DNA of 7,794 nucleotides from Lentisphaeria bacterium (lineage in GTDB: Bacteria; Verrucomicrobiota; Lentisphaeria; Victivallales; GWF2-50-93), in assembly GCA_020056205.1 (NCBI GenBank), contig JAGVIF010000338.1, positions 1 to 7,794 of the forward strand, in the 5' to 3' direction. Of this stretch, positions 1 to 7,692 are shown in pieces (the first letter of the stretch is position 1; every line of letters starts with the position of its first letter). The notes beneath the pieces are model-generated. The model was not told the DNA's origin. It saw only the letters and a program-made list of their open reading frames with translations, and made no database searches. The position numbers and the translations under genes were made by a program.

Positions 1-96
1 AAGACCGCCGCGGGTATTGCCCCTGCCAGAAATACTTGCGAGCCCTCCGATGGCATCTGCAACGGCGCGGTTTATGACTTTTGCAACTGGCTCTAA
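1..96 (+). other. Edge stretch, possibly the 3' end of an upstream gene
   Basis: The frame starting at base 1 is open to a TAA at 94-96, 12 bases before leuA, and most of its codons follow the purine-N-pyrimidine pattern typical of coding DNA. It would give the last 31 residues of a protein, ending in DFCNWL, which I do not recognise. The call is uncertain. The frame starting at base 2 is also open and ends in a TGA at 110-112 that overlaps the leuA start. The - strand frame in register with the first is open too, but it has no ATG and hits a stop just inside leuA. If an upstream gene does end here, leuA is an internal operon gene rather than the first one. Confidence 0.2.
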
Positions 97-99
97 GGA
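95..99 (+). promoter_or_regulatory. Ribosome binding site of leuA
   Basis: AAGGA lies nine bases upstream of the ATG at 109. It supports that ATG as the leuA start, together with the family-typical N-terminus that follows. No convincing promoter is visible in the 108 bases before the gene. Confidence 0.6.
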
Positions 100-108
100 C
101 AATAATTT

Positions 109-1794
109 ATGAAAAAGCAATCAAAATACATTTATCCGGCGGGGATAGCGCTGAAAAACCGGAGGTGGCCGGACGCGAAAATAAGCAGGGCTCCGATATG
201 GTGTTCAGTGGACCTTAGGGACGGAAATCAAGCATTGCCGATCCCTATGACTCCTGAAAGAAAATTGCGTTATTTCAAGATGTTATGCGAAATAGGCTTC
301 AAAGAAATTGAAGTCGGATTTCCCTCTGCGTCCAAAGACGACTTTGACTTTGTCAGAACCCTGATCGAGAAAGGACATATACCGTCAGATGTCCGAATAT
401 CCGTCCTAACGCAGGCGCGCGAGCATCTCATCGCGAAAACTGTGGAATCGTTGAAAGGCGTAAAAAGAGCCTTGTTGCACTGTTATGTCGCAACATCTGA
501 CCTTCACGGTTTGCTGGTCTTCAACAGGACGAGAAAGGACGTGATAAAAATGGCGGTCGAGGGAACGAAACTCGTCAAAAAATATCTCGAAGACACCGGG
601 CTCGACGGAAAGGTCGGATATGAATTTTCCCCTGAAGAATTTACCGACAGCGATTTGGATTTTGTAATCGGGCTTTGCGAGGACGTGAGAAAGGCGTGGG
701 GCAAGAGTTCAAAGGGAAATTTTATTCTCAATCTTCCCGCCACGGTTGAACGCAGGCCGCCGTATCAGTATGCGGACATGATAGAATATTTTTGCCGCAA
801 ATACACGCGCATGGACGACACTATTATAAGCGTTCACGCCCACAACGATCAGGGGTGCGCCGTAGCCGCCACTGAAATGGCTGTTCTCGCCGGAGCCCAC
901 AGAGTGGAGGGAACGCTTTTTGGGCACGGAGAGAGAACCGGCAATGTGGACATAGTAACTCTCTCGTTGAACCTTCATGCGAGGGGAATAAAAACCAATC
1001 TCGATTTTTCAAACATCAATTCAATAGTGAAAACGGTTGAAGAAGCCTCATATATTCCTGTTCACCAACGGCATCCGTATGCGGGGGATCTTGTGTTCAC
1101 CGCTTTTTCAGGCTCCCACCAGGATGCCATAAGAAAAGGGCTCACGCAGAAAAACAAAGCCGCTAAAATATTTGGCTGTTGGAAGGTTCCGTATTTGCAC
1201 ATAGACCCGTCCGACATCGGAAGAAAATATGAAAAGATCATCCGCATCAACAGTCAATCCGGCAAGGGCGGGGCGGTGTTCATCCTTGAAAATGATTTCG
1301 GATACAGGCCGCCGAAGGGAATGCATCCTGAAATAGGGGATATTGTCCAAAAACTTGCGGACAGCAAACAAAATGAGATAAGTTCTGACGAGCTGATGAA
1401 GGAATTCAAGAGAATTTTTTTCAACATTGACAAGCCGCTTAAACTTGAGAAAATTTCGGTGAGTTCTTCCAGCAAACCCAATCATATCAGAGCGAAACTT
1501 TCAGTATCTTTGCAAGGGAAAATCAGAACTATCGAGGCGGACGGCAACGGCCCTGTGTCGGCAGTGGTGCGCGCTATCAGCACCCAATCCGATTTTCTCA
1601 AATTTACTCTTGACGATTTTGAAGAACAGTCGCTCGGGCACACGGCTGATGCCATCGCCATAGCATATGTTTCGCTGAGACGGGAGAGCGACGGAAAAAT
1701 CTTTTACGGAGTCGGAGAGCATTCAAACATAGAATACGCCGCCCTTCTCGCCGTCTTCTCGGCGATCAATAGGGCATGGGATAATCGCAAATGA
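109..1794 (+). CDS. leuA: 2-isopropylmalate synthase, long form
   Basis: This 561-residue cytoplasmic enzyme condenses acetyl-CoA with 2-oxoisovalerate to form 2-isopropylmalate, the first committed step of leucine synthesis. Residues about 29-300 form the catalytic TIM barrel. LRDGNQAL at 36-43 supplies the metal-binding Asp38, HAHND at 243-247 supplies metal ligands His243 and His245, and GERTGN at 274-279 supplies Glu275 and the ligand Asn279. Length and motifs fit the long form (Mycobacterium tuberculosis type) rather than the roughly 500-residue form. Residues about 440-560 fit the LeuA dimer domain, which in relatives binds leucine for feedback inhibition. One oddity is His273 in FGHGERTGN, where I expect Asn in most relatives. 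The stop overlaps the next start (ATGA), implying translational coupling. No other leucine genes are in the window. Function is confident; feedback control is inferred from the family. Confidence 0.95.
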   Translation: MKKQSKYIYPAGIALKNRRWPDAKISRAPIWCSVDLRDGNQALPIPMTPERKLRYFKMLCEIGFKEIEVGFPSASKDDFDFVRTLIEKGHIPSDVRISVLTQAREHLIAKTVESLKGVKRALLHCYVATSDLHGLLVFNRTRKDVIKMAVEGTKLVKKYLEDTGLDGKVGYEFSPEEFTDSDLDFVIGLCEDVRKAWGKSSKGNFILNLPATVERRPPYQYADMIEYFCRKYTRMDDTIISVHAHNDQGCAVAATEMAVLAGAHRVEGTLFGHGERTGNVDIVTLSLNLHARGIKTNLDFSNINSIVKTVEEASYIPVHQRHPYAGDLVFTAFSGSHQDAIRKGLTQKNKAAKIFGCWKVPYLHIDPSDIGRKYEKIIRINSQSGKGGAVFILENDFGYRPPKGMHPEIGDIVQKLADSKQNEISSDELMKEFKRIFFNIDKPLKLEKISVSSSSKPNHIRAKLSVSLQGKIRTIEADGNGPVSAVVRAISTQSDFLKFTLDDFEEQSLGHTADAIAIAYVSLRRESDGKIFYGVGEHSNIEYAALLAVFSAINRAWDNRK

Positions 1795-2876
1795 AAAAAT
1801 TCATAATAACAATTCTAATCGTGGGAATAGTAATCGCCGCCCATTTTGTGATACTTAAATATCTCGTTTTTAATAAAAATTCGGGAAAGAATTCGTCCAA
1901 CCCTGAAAATCAGGCCGCTGACGGCGGCGATATTCCCGCCCCGGCAGGAAGTAAAGGAGAAAACACGACTCAAAAAGAGGAAAAAATTCCGTTCAATTAC
2001 GCCAACTCTGTTTTTGGAAATATTCCCGATATCCCGGATTCGTCAAAGGCAAGCGCCGGAATACTTGTGGACATGAACTCAAGGGAAGTTCTGTGGGCAA
2101 AAAATCCGGGCAAAGGAGTGCCTATAGCGTCAATGACCAAGATGATGACCGCCCTTCTCGCCTTTGAAGATATAAAGACAAGAGAAGATTTGGATATTTC
2201 CACTCCTGTTCAGGTTACGCAAACGGCGATGGAACTGGGAGGCAGTCAGATAAGTCTTGACATCAGAGAAAGTTTTACCATGGGCGAATTGCTCAAGACC
2301 GTGATGATAGTCAGCGCAAATGACTCAGCCCAACTGATCGCCGATTTTCTTTCAGGCGGCGACTCTTTTGCCTTTGTTCAAAGAATGAATCGGAGAGCGA
2401 AAGATCTCGAATTGCCTATGACTATGTTTTTTAACTGCCACGGCCTGCCCGGCTACACGCCGGCCGAAGACAACATATCAAGCCCGGAGGCTATGGCGAT
2501 TCTCGCCGAAGAACTTCTCCAATATCCTGAAGCGGTACAGTGGGCTTCCACAAAACTTGATTTTCTGCCAAGAAAAAATCTGAAAAATCCTAATGCCCCG
2601 AAAGAGCCTACAATGCTTAGAAACCACAACAAGCTGGTGGGCTCATGCCCGGGAGTGAACGGAATGAAAACCGGATATATAAAACGCTCCGGTTTTTGCG
2701 TAACGGCCACATGCGAACGCGGAGGCAAGAAAATGGCAGCGGTTGCGACAGGATTCAAGACGGCGAAAGAAAGAGACGCTTTTGTCGCAAAACTTCTTGA
2801 CTGGGGATACAAAAAAGCAGCACTCGAAGTGCTCGCCGTAGAAGATTTCGACACCTCTTACACACTGCCAAAGTAA
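1791..2876 (+). CDS. dacA: Serine D-Ala-D-Ala carboxypeptidase (peptidase S11, low-molecular-weight PBP)
   Basis: This 361-residue protein should trim the terminal D-alanine from peptidoglycan pentapeptides outside the cytoplasmic membrane, and should bind beta-lactams. All three active-site motifs are present: SMTK at 114-117 with nucleophile Ser114 and Lys117, SAN at 175-177, and KTG at 293-295. Residues 4-27 form one hydrophobic segment with no clear signal-peptidase site, so an uncleaved N-terminal anchor is likely. A polar linker rich in Asn, Gly, Pro and Lys (about 28-80) leads to the catalytic domain (about 84-345). The C-terminal beta domain and amphipathic tail anchor of PBP5 are absent. 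Translation probably depends on coupling to leuA through the ATGA overlap, since only a weak GGG lies upstream. The family is certain; dacA versus dacF-type naming is not. Confidence 0.9.
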   Translation: MKKFIITILIVGIVIAAHFVILKYLVFNKNSGKNSSNPENQAADGGDIPAPAGSKGENTTQKEEKIPFNYANSVFGNIPDIPDSSKASAGILVDMNSREVLWAKNPGKGVPIASMTKMMTALLAFEDIKTREDLDISTPVQVTQTAMELGGSQISLDIRESFTMGELLKTVMIVSANDSAQLIADFLSGGDSFAFVQRMNRRAKDLELPMTMFFNCHGLPGYTPAEDNISSPEAMAILAEELLQYPEAVQWASTKLDFLPRKNLKNPNAPKEPTMLRNHNKLVGSCPGVNGMKTGYIKRSGFCVTATCERGGKKMAAVATGFKTAKERDAFVAKLLDWGYKKAALEVLAVEDFDTSYTLPK

Positions 2877-2892
2877 CCGAGATTTGCAAAGA

Positions 2893-4077
2893 ATGATTGG
2901 AATTTCAAAACTATACATGGGGCAGATCGAGGCTTCAGACGCAATCCGATATGGCAGGGAGTCGCAACGGCTTCCGTCGCATCTGCTGCAGTTTTCCAAG
3001 GATAAGAAGCCAGTAGTGATCTGGAATGTGACATCGAGATGCAACCTAAGTTGCCGACACTGCTACGCCGCCGCATCGGCATCATCGGGCGACGAGCTCG
3101 GCTTCGAAGAGGGGAAAAAAATGATAGACGATCTTTCCAAGTTCGGATGTCCTGTCCTGATGTTCTCCGGAGGCGAGCCAATGTTGAGACCGGATCTTCC
3201 GGAACTTGTCGCTTACGCCGTGTCAAAAGGACTCCGCGCGGTAGTGTCCACAAATGGAACGCTGATAGACTTCGTAACTGCTGAAAAGCTGAAAAAGACA
3301 GGTATTTCCTATGTTGGAATAAGCATTGACGGCATCCAAGAAGTACATGACAAGTTCCGTGGGTGTCGCGGCGCATTCGACGAGGCTGTTGATGGAATAA
3401 CGGCGTGCATGGGAGCCGGACTGAAAGTAGGGCTTCGTTTCACGGTCTGCCGGGAAAACCTCGGAGAAATTCCTGGGATATTCAAGTTTCTCCGCGACAA
3501 GAGGATTCCCCGCATCTGCATCTATCATCTGGTCTATACGGGACGCGGCGCTGAACTGGCGAAAGCCGATCTCGACCACAGTCAGACCCGCGCGCTTATG
3601 GATACCATAATCAATGAAACAAAAAAACTTTACGACGACGGGCTGAAGACGGAAGTCCTGACTGTAGACAATCACTGCGACGGCCCATATCTTTATATGA
3701 GGATGGTACGGGAAGGAAATCCCAAGGCGGCGGAAGTTCTGGAACTTCTTAGCATGAACGGCGGAAACAGCAGCGGGCTGGGGGTGGCGTGTATCAGTTG
3801 GGACGGAAGGGTGCATCCAGATCAGTTCTGGAGGAACAAGGTGCTTGGCAATGTCCTCGAAAAACCTTTCAGCGAGATATGGACCGACAAGGGGAATGCA
3901 TTGCTGATGAAGCTGAAGGAAAAAAAGAAGCATGTCTCCGGGCGTTGCGCGACTTGCCGTTTCCTCGATATCTGCGGTGGAAATTTTCGGGCCAGAGCTG
4001 AAGCCGTCACGGGTGACGCATGGGCGCCTGATCCGGCCTGCTATCTCAGCGATGAGGAAATCCGAGTTCAAAATTGA
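2893..4077 (+). CDS. ahbC: Radical SAM 12,18-didecarboxysiroheme deacetylase, NirJ-like
   Basis: AhbC removes the two acetate side chains of 12,18-didecarboxysiroheme as methyl groups remain, giving Fe-coproporphyrin III in siroheme-dependent heme synthesis. The protein has 394 residues from the ATG at 2893. That start gives the N-terminus MIGISKLYMG, which I recognise as typical of AhbC/NirJ proteins. A TTG nine bases upstream is in frame but less likely. The radical SAM cluster motif CxxxCxxC is Cys50, Cys54 and Cys57, followed by SGGEP at 92-96, which binds S-adenosylmethionine. C-terminal Cys300, Cys352, Cys355, Cys361 and Cys383 look like ligands of an auxiliary iron-sulfur cluster. The close relative NirJ makes heme d1 instead. 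The neighbouring decarboxylase and AhbD domains, and the absence of any nirS, nirF or nirN here, favour heme b. The Shine-Dalgarno sequence is poor, and the gene starts 16 bases after dacA. Confidence 0.88.
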   Translation: MIGISKLYMGQIEASDAIRYGRESQRLPSHLLQFSKDKKPVVIWNVTSRCNLSCRHCYAAASASSGDELGFEEGKKMIDDLSKFGCPVLMFSGGEPMLRPDLPELVAYAVSKGLRAVVSTNGTLIDFVTAEKLKKTGISYVGISIDGIQEVHDKFRGCRGAFDEAVDGITACMGAGLKVGLRFTVCRENLGEIPGIFKFLRDKRIPRICIYHLVYTGRGAELAKADLDHSQTRALMDTIINETKKLYDDGLKTEVLTVDNHCDGPYLYMRMVREGNPKAAEVLELLSMNGGNSSGLGVACISWDGRVHPDQFWRNKVLGNVLEKPFSEIWTDKGNALLMKLKEKKKHVSGRCATCRFLDICGGNFRARAEAVTGDAWAPDPACYLSDEEIRVQN

Positions 4078-4082
4078 AATTC

Positions 4083-4086
4083 AGGA
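4083..4086 (+). promoter_or_regulatory. Ribosome binding site of the ahbDAB fusion gene
   Basis: AGGA lies ten bases before the ATG at 4097. It helps choose this start over in-frame starts further upstream (for example the ATG at 4052), which would overlap ahbC. A start at 4097 leaves 13 residues before the conserved VIAWETTRMC segment, a sensible length for an AhbD N-terminus. Confidence 0.5.
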
Positions 4087-4096
4087 ATCTGGAACA

Positions 4097-6160
4097 ATGC
4101 ATGACTTAAATGAAATACTTTCGCCGAGCCTTCGCGTGATAGCATGGGAAACAACCAGAATGTGTCATTTGAACTGCAGACACTGCAGGGCCGCAGCCAG
4201 TAAAAGCCAGCCCAGGGATGAACTCAGTACTGCGGAGGGGTTCCGTCTCATCAGTGAAATTGCGAAATTCGCAAAACCCTTGCTCATACTGACCGGCGGA
4301 GAGCCGATGGCGCGCCCGGACATCTACGAACTCGCTTCGTACGCTACGGAAAAGGGGCTTAGAGTAGTCATGGCTACATGCGGACATCTCTTAACAGCGG
4401 AAACTGCGGAGAAGATAAAAGCTTCAGGAATCAAGGCGTTGAGCATAAGCCTGGACGGGGCCGATGCGGCCACACACGACAAGTTCCGTGACACTCCCGG
4501 AGCTTTTGAAAAGAGCCTTGCCGGAATACAATGCGCCAGGGAGTCTGGAATACCGTTCCAGATCAACACGACGGTAAGCAGGATAAATGTCAGAGAGCTT
4601 CCTCAAATCCTGGATCTTGCAGAAAAAATAGGAGCTTCGACAATGGATTTCTTTTTTCTCGTTCCAACAGGACGGGGAAAGTATCTCGATGACGAGCTTC
4701 TGCAGACGGAAGAATACGAGGAATCCCTTCGATGGATAGCAGAAGAACGCTCCGGAAGGAAAATAGGGGTGAAGACAACCTGCGCGCCTCATTTCGCGCG
4801 AATTTCGCAAAATACCGGCTGCGGATGCATGGCAGGAGGAACTTTTGTCTTCATCTCACACAGGGGAATAATGCAGCCCTGCGGTTTTCTGGACATCCCC
4901 TGCGGCAATCTACGGAAGGAGGGTTTCAATTTTGAAAAACTCTATCAGGAGTCGGAAATCTTTAAGTCGCTCCGCGACCCTGATCGTTACGAGGGAAAAT
5001 GCGGTATCTGCGAATTTCGCAATATCTGCGGCGGCTGCCGCGCGAGGGTTTACGCCGCAAACGGAGACATCATGGCGGCGGATGCAAGCTGTTCCCATAT
5101 TCCGCGGACTCCTGGAAAAGATGATGGGATTCCAGAGTCGCTCGAGGAGGATCTCCTGTTGCGCCTACAGCAGGGAATCCCGCTTGAGAAAAATCCGTTT
5201 TCACTGATGGCGGCCGAACTGGGCATCGAGGAAAAACAGGTGATCTCATTCATACTCAAATCTTTTTCAGAAGGAAAAACCAGAAGGCTTGGCGCCATAT
5301 TCGACGGCAGAAAACTGGGATACATGAACACCTTGTGCGCGGCCTCGCCTGCGCCGGGAACTGAAAATGAATTCATCAGGCGCATCAGGGCGCTTTCGGG
5401 AGTGACGCATTGCTATGAACGGAATTGGCCGGAGGAACTTGAATCTGCGCTTCCAGGCTCTCCTGCAGGCAAGAACTATCCGAACCTCTGGTTCACTTTC
5501 GGGGCTCGCGCTGAAAATTTCAATTTGGAGTTTGCGAAGATCGCAAAAATGAACTCGGGCGGACTGCTTCTCAGTCTTCCCGCAGTCCGCATGTTCAAGA
5601 CAGATGTGATTTTCGACATGAAACAATTGAAGAAGAAAATATGCGGTCTGGCAACACATTCAGTAAACAAGACCGCAAGATTAGAAACATGCGTTTTTTC
5701 AGAAAGAGAGAAGGCTGTAATCAGGCTTCTGCAGGGAAATCTTCCCGTAAAGAAAGAATTTTATGATGAAATCTCCTCAAGACTCGGAATGAGTTCCGAT
5801 GATCTTCTCGGAATTCTGCGAAACTGGAGCGGCCGCGGCATTATGAAAAGGATTGGAATTATCCTCAATCATCTCAACGTCGGATTCACGGCGAACGCGA
5901 TGTGCGTGTGGGATGTACCCGAGGACAAGATCGAGGAAAAAGGGCGTAGTCTCGCCGGCTATTCCATAATAACCCACTGCTACCAGAGGGAGAGAGACGA
6001 CAGATTCCCGTTCAACCTGTACGCCATGATCCATGCCGGCGACTGGAATGACCTTTACTCCGTCTTCAACTCTATCTCAAAAGAAAACGAATTGGTCGGC
6101 GGACGCCTTTTCTGTTCGATGAAGGAACTCAAGAAAACCAGCATGACCTATTCCCTTTGA
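4097..6160 (+). CDS. ahbDAB: Trifunctional fusion: AhbD heme synthase with AhbA and AhbB siroheme decarboxylase domains
   Basis: This 687-residue protein joins three parts. Residues 1-337 are a radical SAM AhbD, which oxidatively decarboxylates two propionates of Fe-coproporphyrin III to the vinyls of heme b. It has the CxxxCxxC motif Cys23, Cys27, Cys30, then TGGEP at 66-70, and a C-terminal set (Cys242, Cys244, Cys262, Cys269, Cys302, Cys305, Cys311, Cys314, Cys332) fit for auxiliary clusters. Residues about 346-508 are an AhbA-like and about 529-687 an AhbB-like Lrp/AsnC-related domain, which pair elsewhere as siroheme decarboxylase. Each has a helix-turn-helix-like N-terminal part, a basic RRLG or KRIG motif, and THCYxR (His438, Arg442; His627, Arg631). 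The ending MKELKKTSMTYS is a known AhbB hallmark. The frame is continuous, so this is a true fusion and not a frameshift. It follows ahbC by 19 bases. Domain identities are confident; that all three are active is inferred. Confidence 0.9.
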   Translation: MHDLNEILSPSLRVIAWETTRMCHLNCRHCRAAASKSQPRDELSTAEGFRLISEIAKFAKPLLILTGGEPMARPDIYELASYATEKGLRVVMATCGHLLTAETAEKIKASGIKALSISLDGADAATHDKFRDTPGAFEKSLAGIQCARESGIPFQINTTVSRINVRELPQILDLAEKIGASTMDFFFLVPTGRGKYLDDELLQTEEYEESLRWIAEERSGRKIGVKTTCAPHFARISQNTGCGCMAGGTFVFISHRGIMQPCGFLDIPCGNLRKEGFNFEKLYQESEIFKSLRDPDRYEGKCGICEFRNICGGCRARVYAANGDIMAADASCSHIPRTPGKDDGIPESLEEDLLLRLQQGIPLEKNPFSLMAAELGIEEKQVISFILKSFSEGKTRRLGAIFDGRKLGYMNTLCAASPAPGTENEFIRRIRALSGVTHCYERNWPEELESALPGSPAGKNYPNLWFTFGARAENFNLEFAKIAKMNSGGLLLSLPAVRMFKTDVIFDMKQLKKKICGLATHSVNKTARLETCVFSEREKAVIRLLQGNLPVKKEFYDEISSRLGMSSDDLLGILRNWSGRGIMKRIGIILNHLNVGFTANAMCVWDVPEDKIEEKGRSLAGYSIITHCYQRERDDRFPFNLYAMIHAGDWNDLYSVFNSISKENELVGGRLFCSMKELKKTSMTYSL

Positions 6161-6182
6161 AGCTGATAAAAGCGGATTAGCT
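6161..6182. terminator. Weak hairpin in the convergent gap, doubtful terminator
   Basis: AGCTGAT at 6161-6167 pairs with ATTAGCT at 6176-6182 (six Watson-Crick pairs and one G-T wobble) around an eight-base loop. It sits between the stop of the fusion gene and the end of the catalase gene and overlaps the catalase stop codon. The stem is short and not GC-rich, and no T-tract follows on either strand, so a working intrinsic terminator is doubtful. No better candidate lies in the 16-base gap, so transcripts from both sides may run into each other. Confidence 0.2.
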
Positions 6183-7670
6183 CTTCGGCAAATCCTTCAG
6201 GGATATGCCGAGGGCATCTGCCACTCCCTTGCCATAGGCGGGATCGGCTTTCATGCAGTTGCCTATGTGGCGCAGCTTGACTTGCATTGCCGCGCCTCCG
6301 ATCGAACGGGCAGTGTTTCCAAAAAGCGCTGCTTTCTGCTCCTTGTTCATGAGACGGAAAAGCCGGCGTGGCTGTTCATAGTAATCGGCATCGTCTTCGC
6401 GGTAGTTCCAGTGGTCTGCGGCACCTTCGATGGGCAAAGGCGGTTCCTTGAACTCGGGTTGTTCCTTCCACTCACCAAAACTGTTAGGCTCGTACCCGAG
6501 TGTACTTCCATAGTTTCCGTCAACACGCATTGAACCGTCGCGATGATAGCTGTGGAACGGACAGCGCGGGGCGTTCACTGGAATCGAGGCATGGTTCACA
6601 CCGAGACGATAACGCTGGGCGTCTCCATATGAGAAGAGACGTCCCTGAAGCATCTTGTCAGGGGAGAAGCCAATGCCAGGCACGACATTGGCAGGATTGA
6701 ACGCCGACTGTTCGACCTCGGCAAAATAGTTTTCCGGATTCCGGTTCAACTCCATTACTCCGACCTCCATCAGCGGATAGTCCTTGTGGAACCAGACCTT
6801 GGTCAGATCAAACGGATGATACGGGCATTTCGCGGCATCTTTTTCCGGCATGATCTGGATGTACAGCTTCCATTTCGGGAAATCCTTCTTTTCTATGCTT
6901 TCATACAGATCCTGCTGATGGCTTTCCCTGTTCTTGCCGATGATCGCCTCGGATTCCTGGTCAGTCAGGTTCTTGATCCCCTGCTGTGTGTGGAAATGGA
7001 ACTTCACCCAGCATCTCTCGTTTTTCGCGTTTATGAAGCTGAAGGTATGGCTGCCAAAACCGTGCATATGGCGGTAGGAACTTGGGATACCCCTGTCGCT
7101 CATTACAATTGTTACCTGATGCAGGGCCTCCGGCAGTGAAGTCCAGAAATCCCAGTTGTTCAATGCGCTACGCATGTTGGTTCGAGGGTCTCGCTTGACG
7201 GCATGGTTCAGATCGGGGAATTTCAACGGGTCGCGCAGAAAAAACACAGGCGTGTTGTTTCCTACAAGATCCCAGTTTCCCTCTTCGGTATAGAACTTCA
7301 TCGCGAATCCGCGGATGTCGCGCTCGGCGTCGGCAGCTCCTCTTTCGCCTGCAACTGTAGAAAACCTGACAAACAACTCAGTTCTTTTACCGACTTCTGA
7401 GAATATCTTCGCCTTGGTGTATTCGGTTATATCGTGAGTCACGGTGAATGTGCCATAGACCCCAGATCCCTTCGCATGCATGCGTCTCTCAGGAATGACC
7501 TCCCTGTCAAAGTGGGCAAGTTTTTCAAGGAACCAGACATCCTGCAGGAGCGCCGGCCCGCGTTTCCCGGCTGTCATGACGTTCTGATTGTCCACAACTG
7601 GCGCGCCCGCCCTAGTCGTAAGCTTCTTGTCCGTCTTTTTCCCATCCTTAATCTTTTTTCCCTGACTCAT
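6177..7670 (-). CDS. katA: Monofunctional heme catalase, small subunit type
   Basis: This 497-residue cytoplasmic enzyme converts hydrogen peroxide to water and oxygen using heme b. It is full length for a small-subunit catalase and needs no extra domain. The distal catalytic His65 lies in MHAKGSG at 64-70, the catalytic Asn138 in VGNNTP at 136-141, and the proximal heme ligand Tyr348 in GRLFSYGD at 343-350, with the conserved Arg344 beside it. Spacing between these residues matches human catalase (His75, Asn148, Arg354, Tyr358) with a constant offset of ten. The N-terminus is lysine-rich and there is no signal peptide. The start is fixed by a perfect Shine-Dalgarno sequence. The gene converges on the heme pathway genes, which would supply its cofactor. 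Its own promoter with a palindromic operator candidate suggests peroxide- or iron-responsive control, which is inferred. Confidence 0.96.
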   Translation of the reverse strand: MSQGKKIKDGKKTDKKLTTRAGAPVVDNQNVMTAGKRGPALLQDVWFLEKLAHFDREVIPERRMHAKGSGVYGTFTVTHDITEYTKAKIFSEVGKRTELFVRFSTVAGERGAADAERDIRGFAMKFYTEEGNWDLVGNNTPVFFLRDPLKFPDLNHAVKRDPRTNMRSALNNWDFWTSLPEALHQVTIVMSDRGIPSSYRHMHGFGSHTFSFINAKNERCWVKFHFHTQQGIKNLTDQESEAIIGKNRESHQQDLYESIEKKDFPKWKLYIQIMPEKDAAKCPYHPFDLTKVWFHKDYPLMEVGVMELNRNPENYFAEVEQSAFNPANVVPGIGFSPDKMLQGRLFSYGDAQRYRLGVNHASIPVNAPRCPFHSYHRDGSMRVDGNYGSTLGYEPNSFGEWKEQPEFKEPPLPIEGAADHWNYREDDADYYEQPRRLFRLMNKEQKAALFGNTARSIGGAAMQVKLRHIGNCMKADPAYGKGVADALGISLKDLPKS

Positions 7671-7673
7671 CTG

Positions 7674-7681
7674 TCACCTCC
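7674..7681 (-). promoter_or_regulatory. Strong ribosome binding site of the catalase gene
   Basis: On the - strand GGAGGTGA lies three bases upstream of the ATG at 7670 (the GGAGG core is six bases away). It is the best Shine-Dalgarno match in the window and suggests high translation of the catalase compared with the weakly served ahb genes. Confidence 0.85.
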
Positions 7682-7692
7682 GTTTTATTTTT

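Noticed and set aside
2884..2892. A TTG start for ahbC at 2884.
   Set aside because: The ATG at 2893 begins the family-typical MIGISKLY; the three extra residues have no support.
3223..4071. A 282-codon open frame on the - strand opposite ahbC.
   Set aside because: It lies entirely antisense to a clearly conserved radical SAM gene and its translation has no domain-like pattern.
3932..4096. An in-frame extension of the fusion gene upstream to 3932, adding 55 residues.
   Set aside because: It overlaps the conserved cysteine-rich C-terminus of ahbC, shows no AhbD similarity, and the ATG at 4097 has a usable AGGA and gives a normal AhbD N-terminus.
5100..5140. The possibility that the triple fusion is an artefact of a missed stop or frameshift between two genes.
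   Set aside because: The frame is continuous from 4097 to 6160, with no stop, ribosome binding site plus start, or coding-pattern shift at the domain joins; only sequencing reads could overturn this.
2893..6160. Heme d1 synthesis (NirJ with NirD/L/G/H-type proteins) as the function of the ahb genes.
   Set aside because: The radical SAM part of the fusion is AhbD-like, a step heme d1 synthesis does not use, and no nirS, nirF or nirN is present. The catalase also needs heme b.
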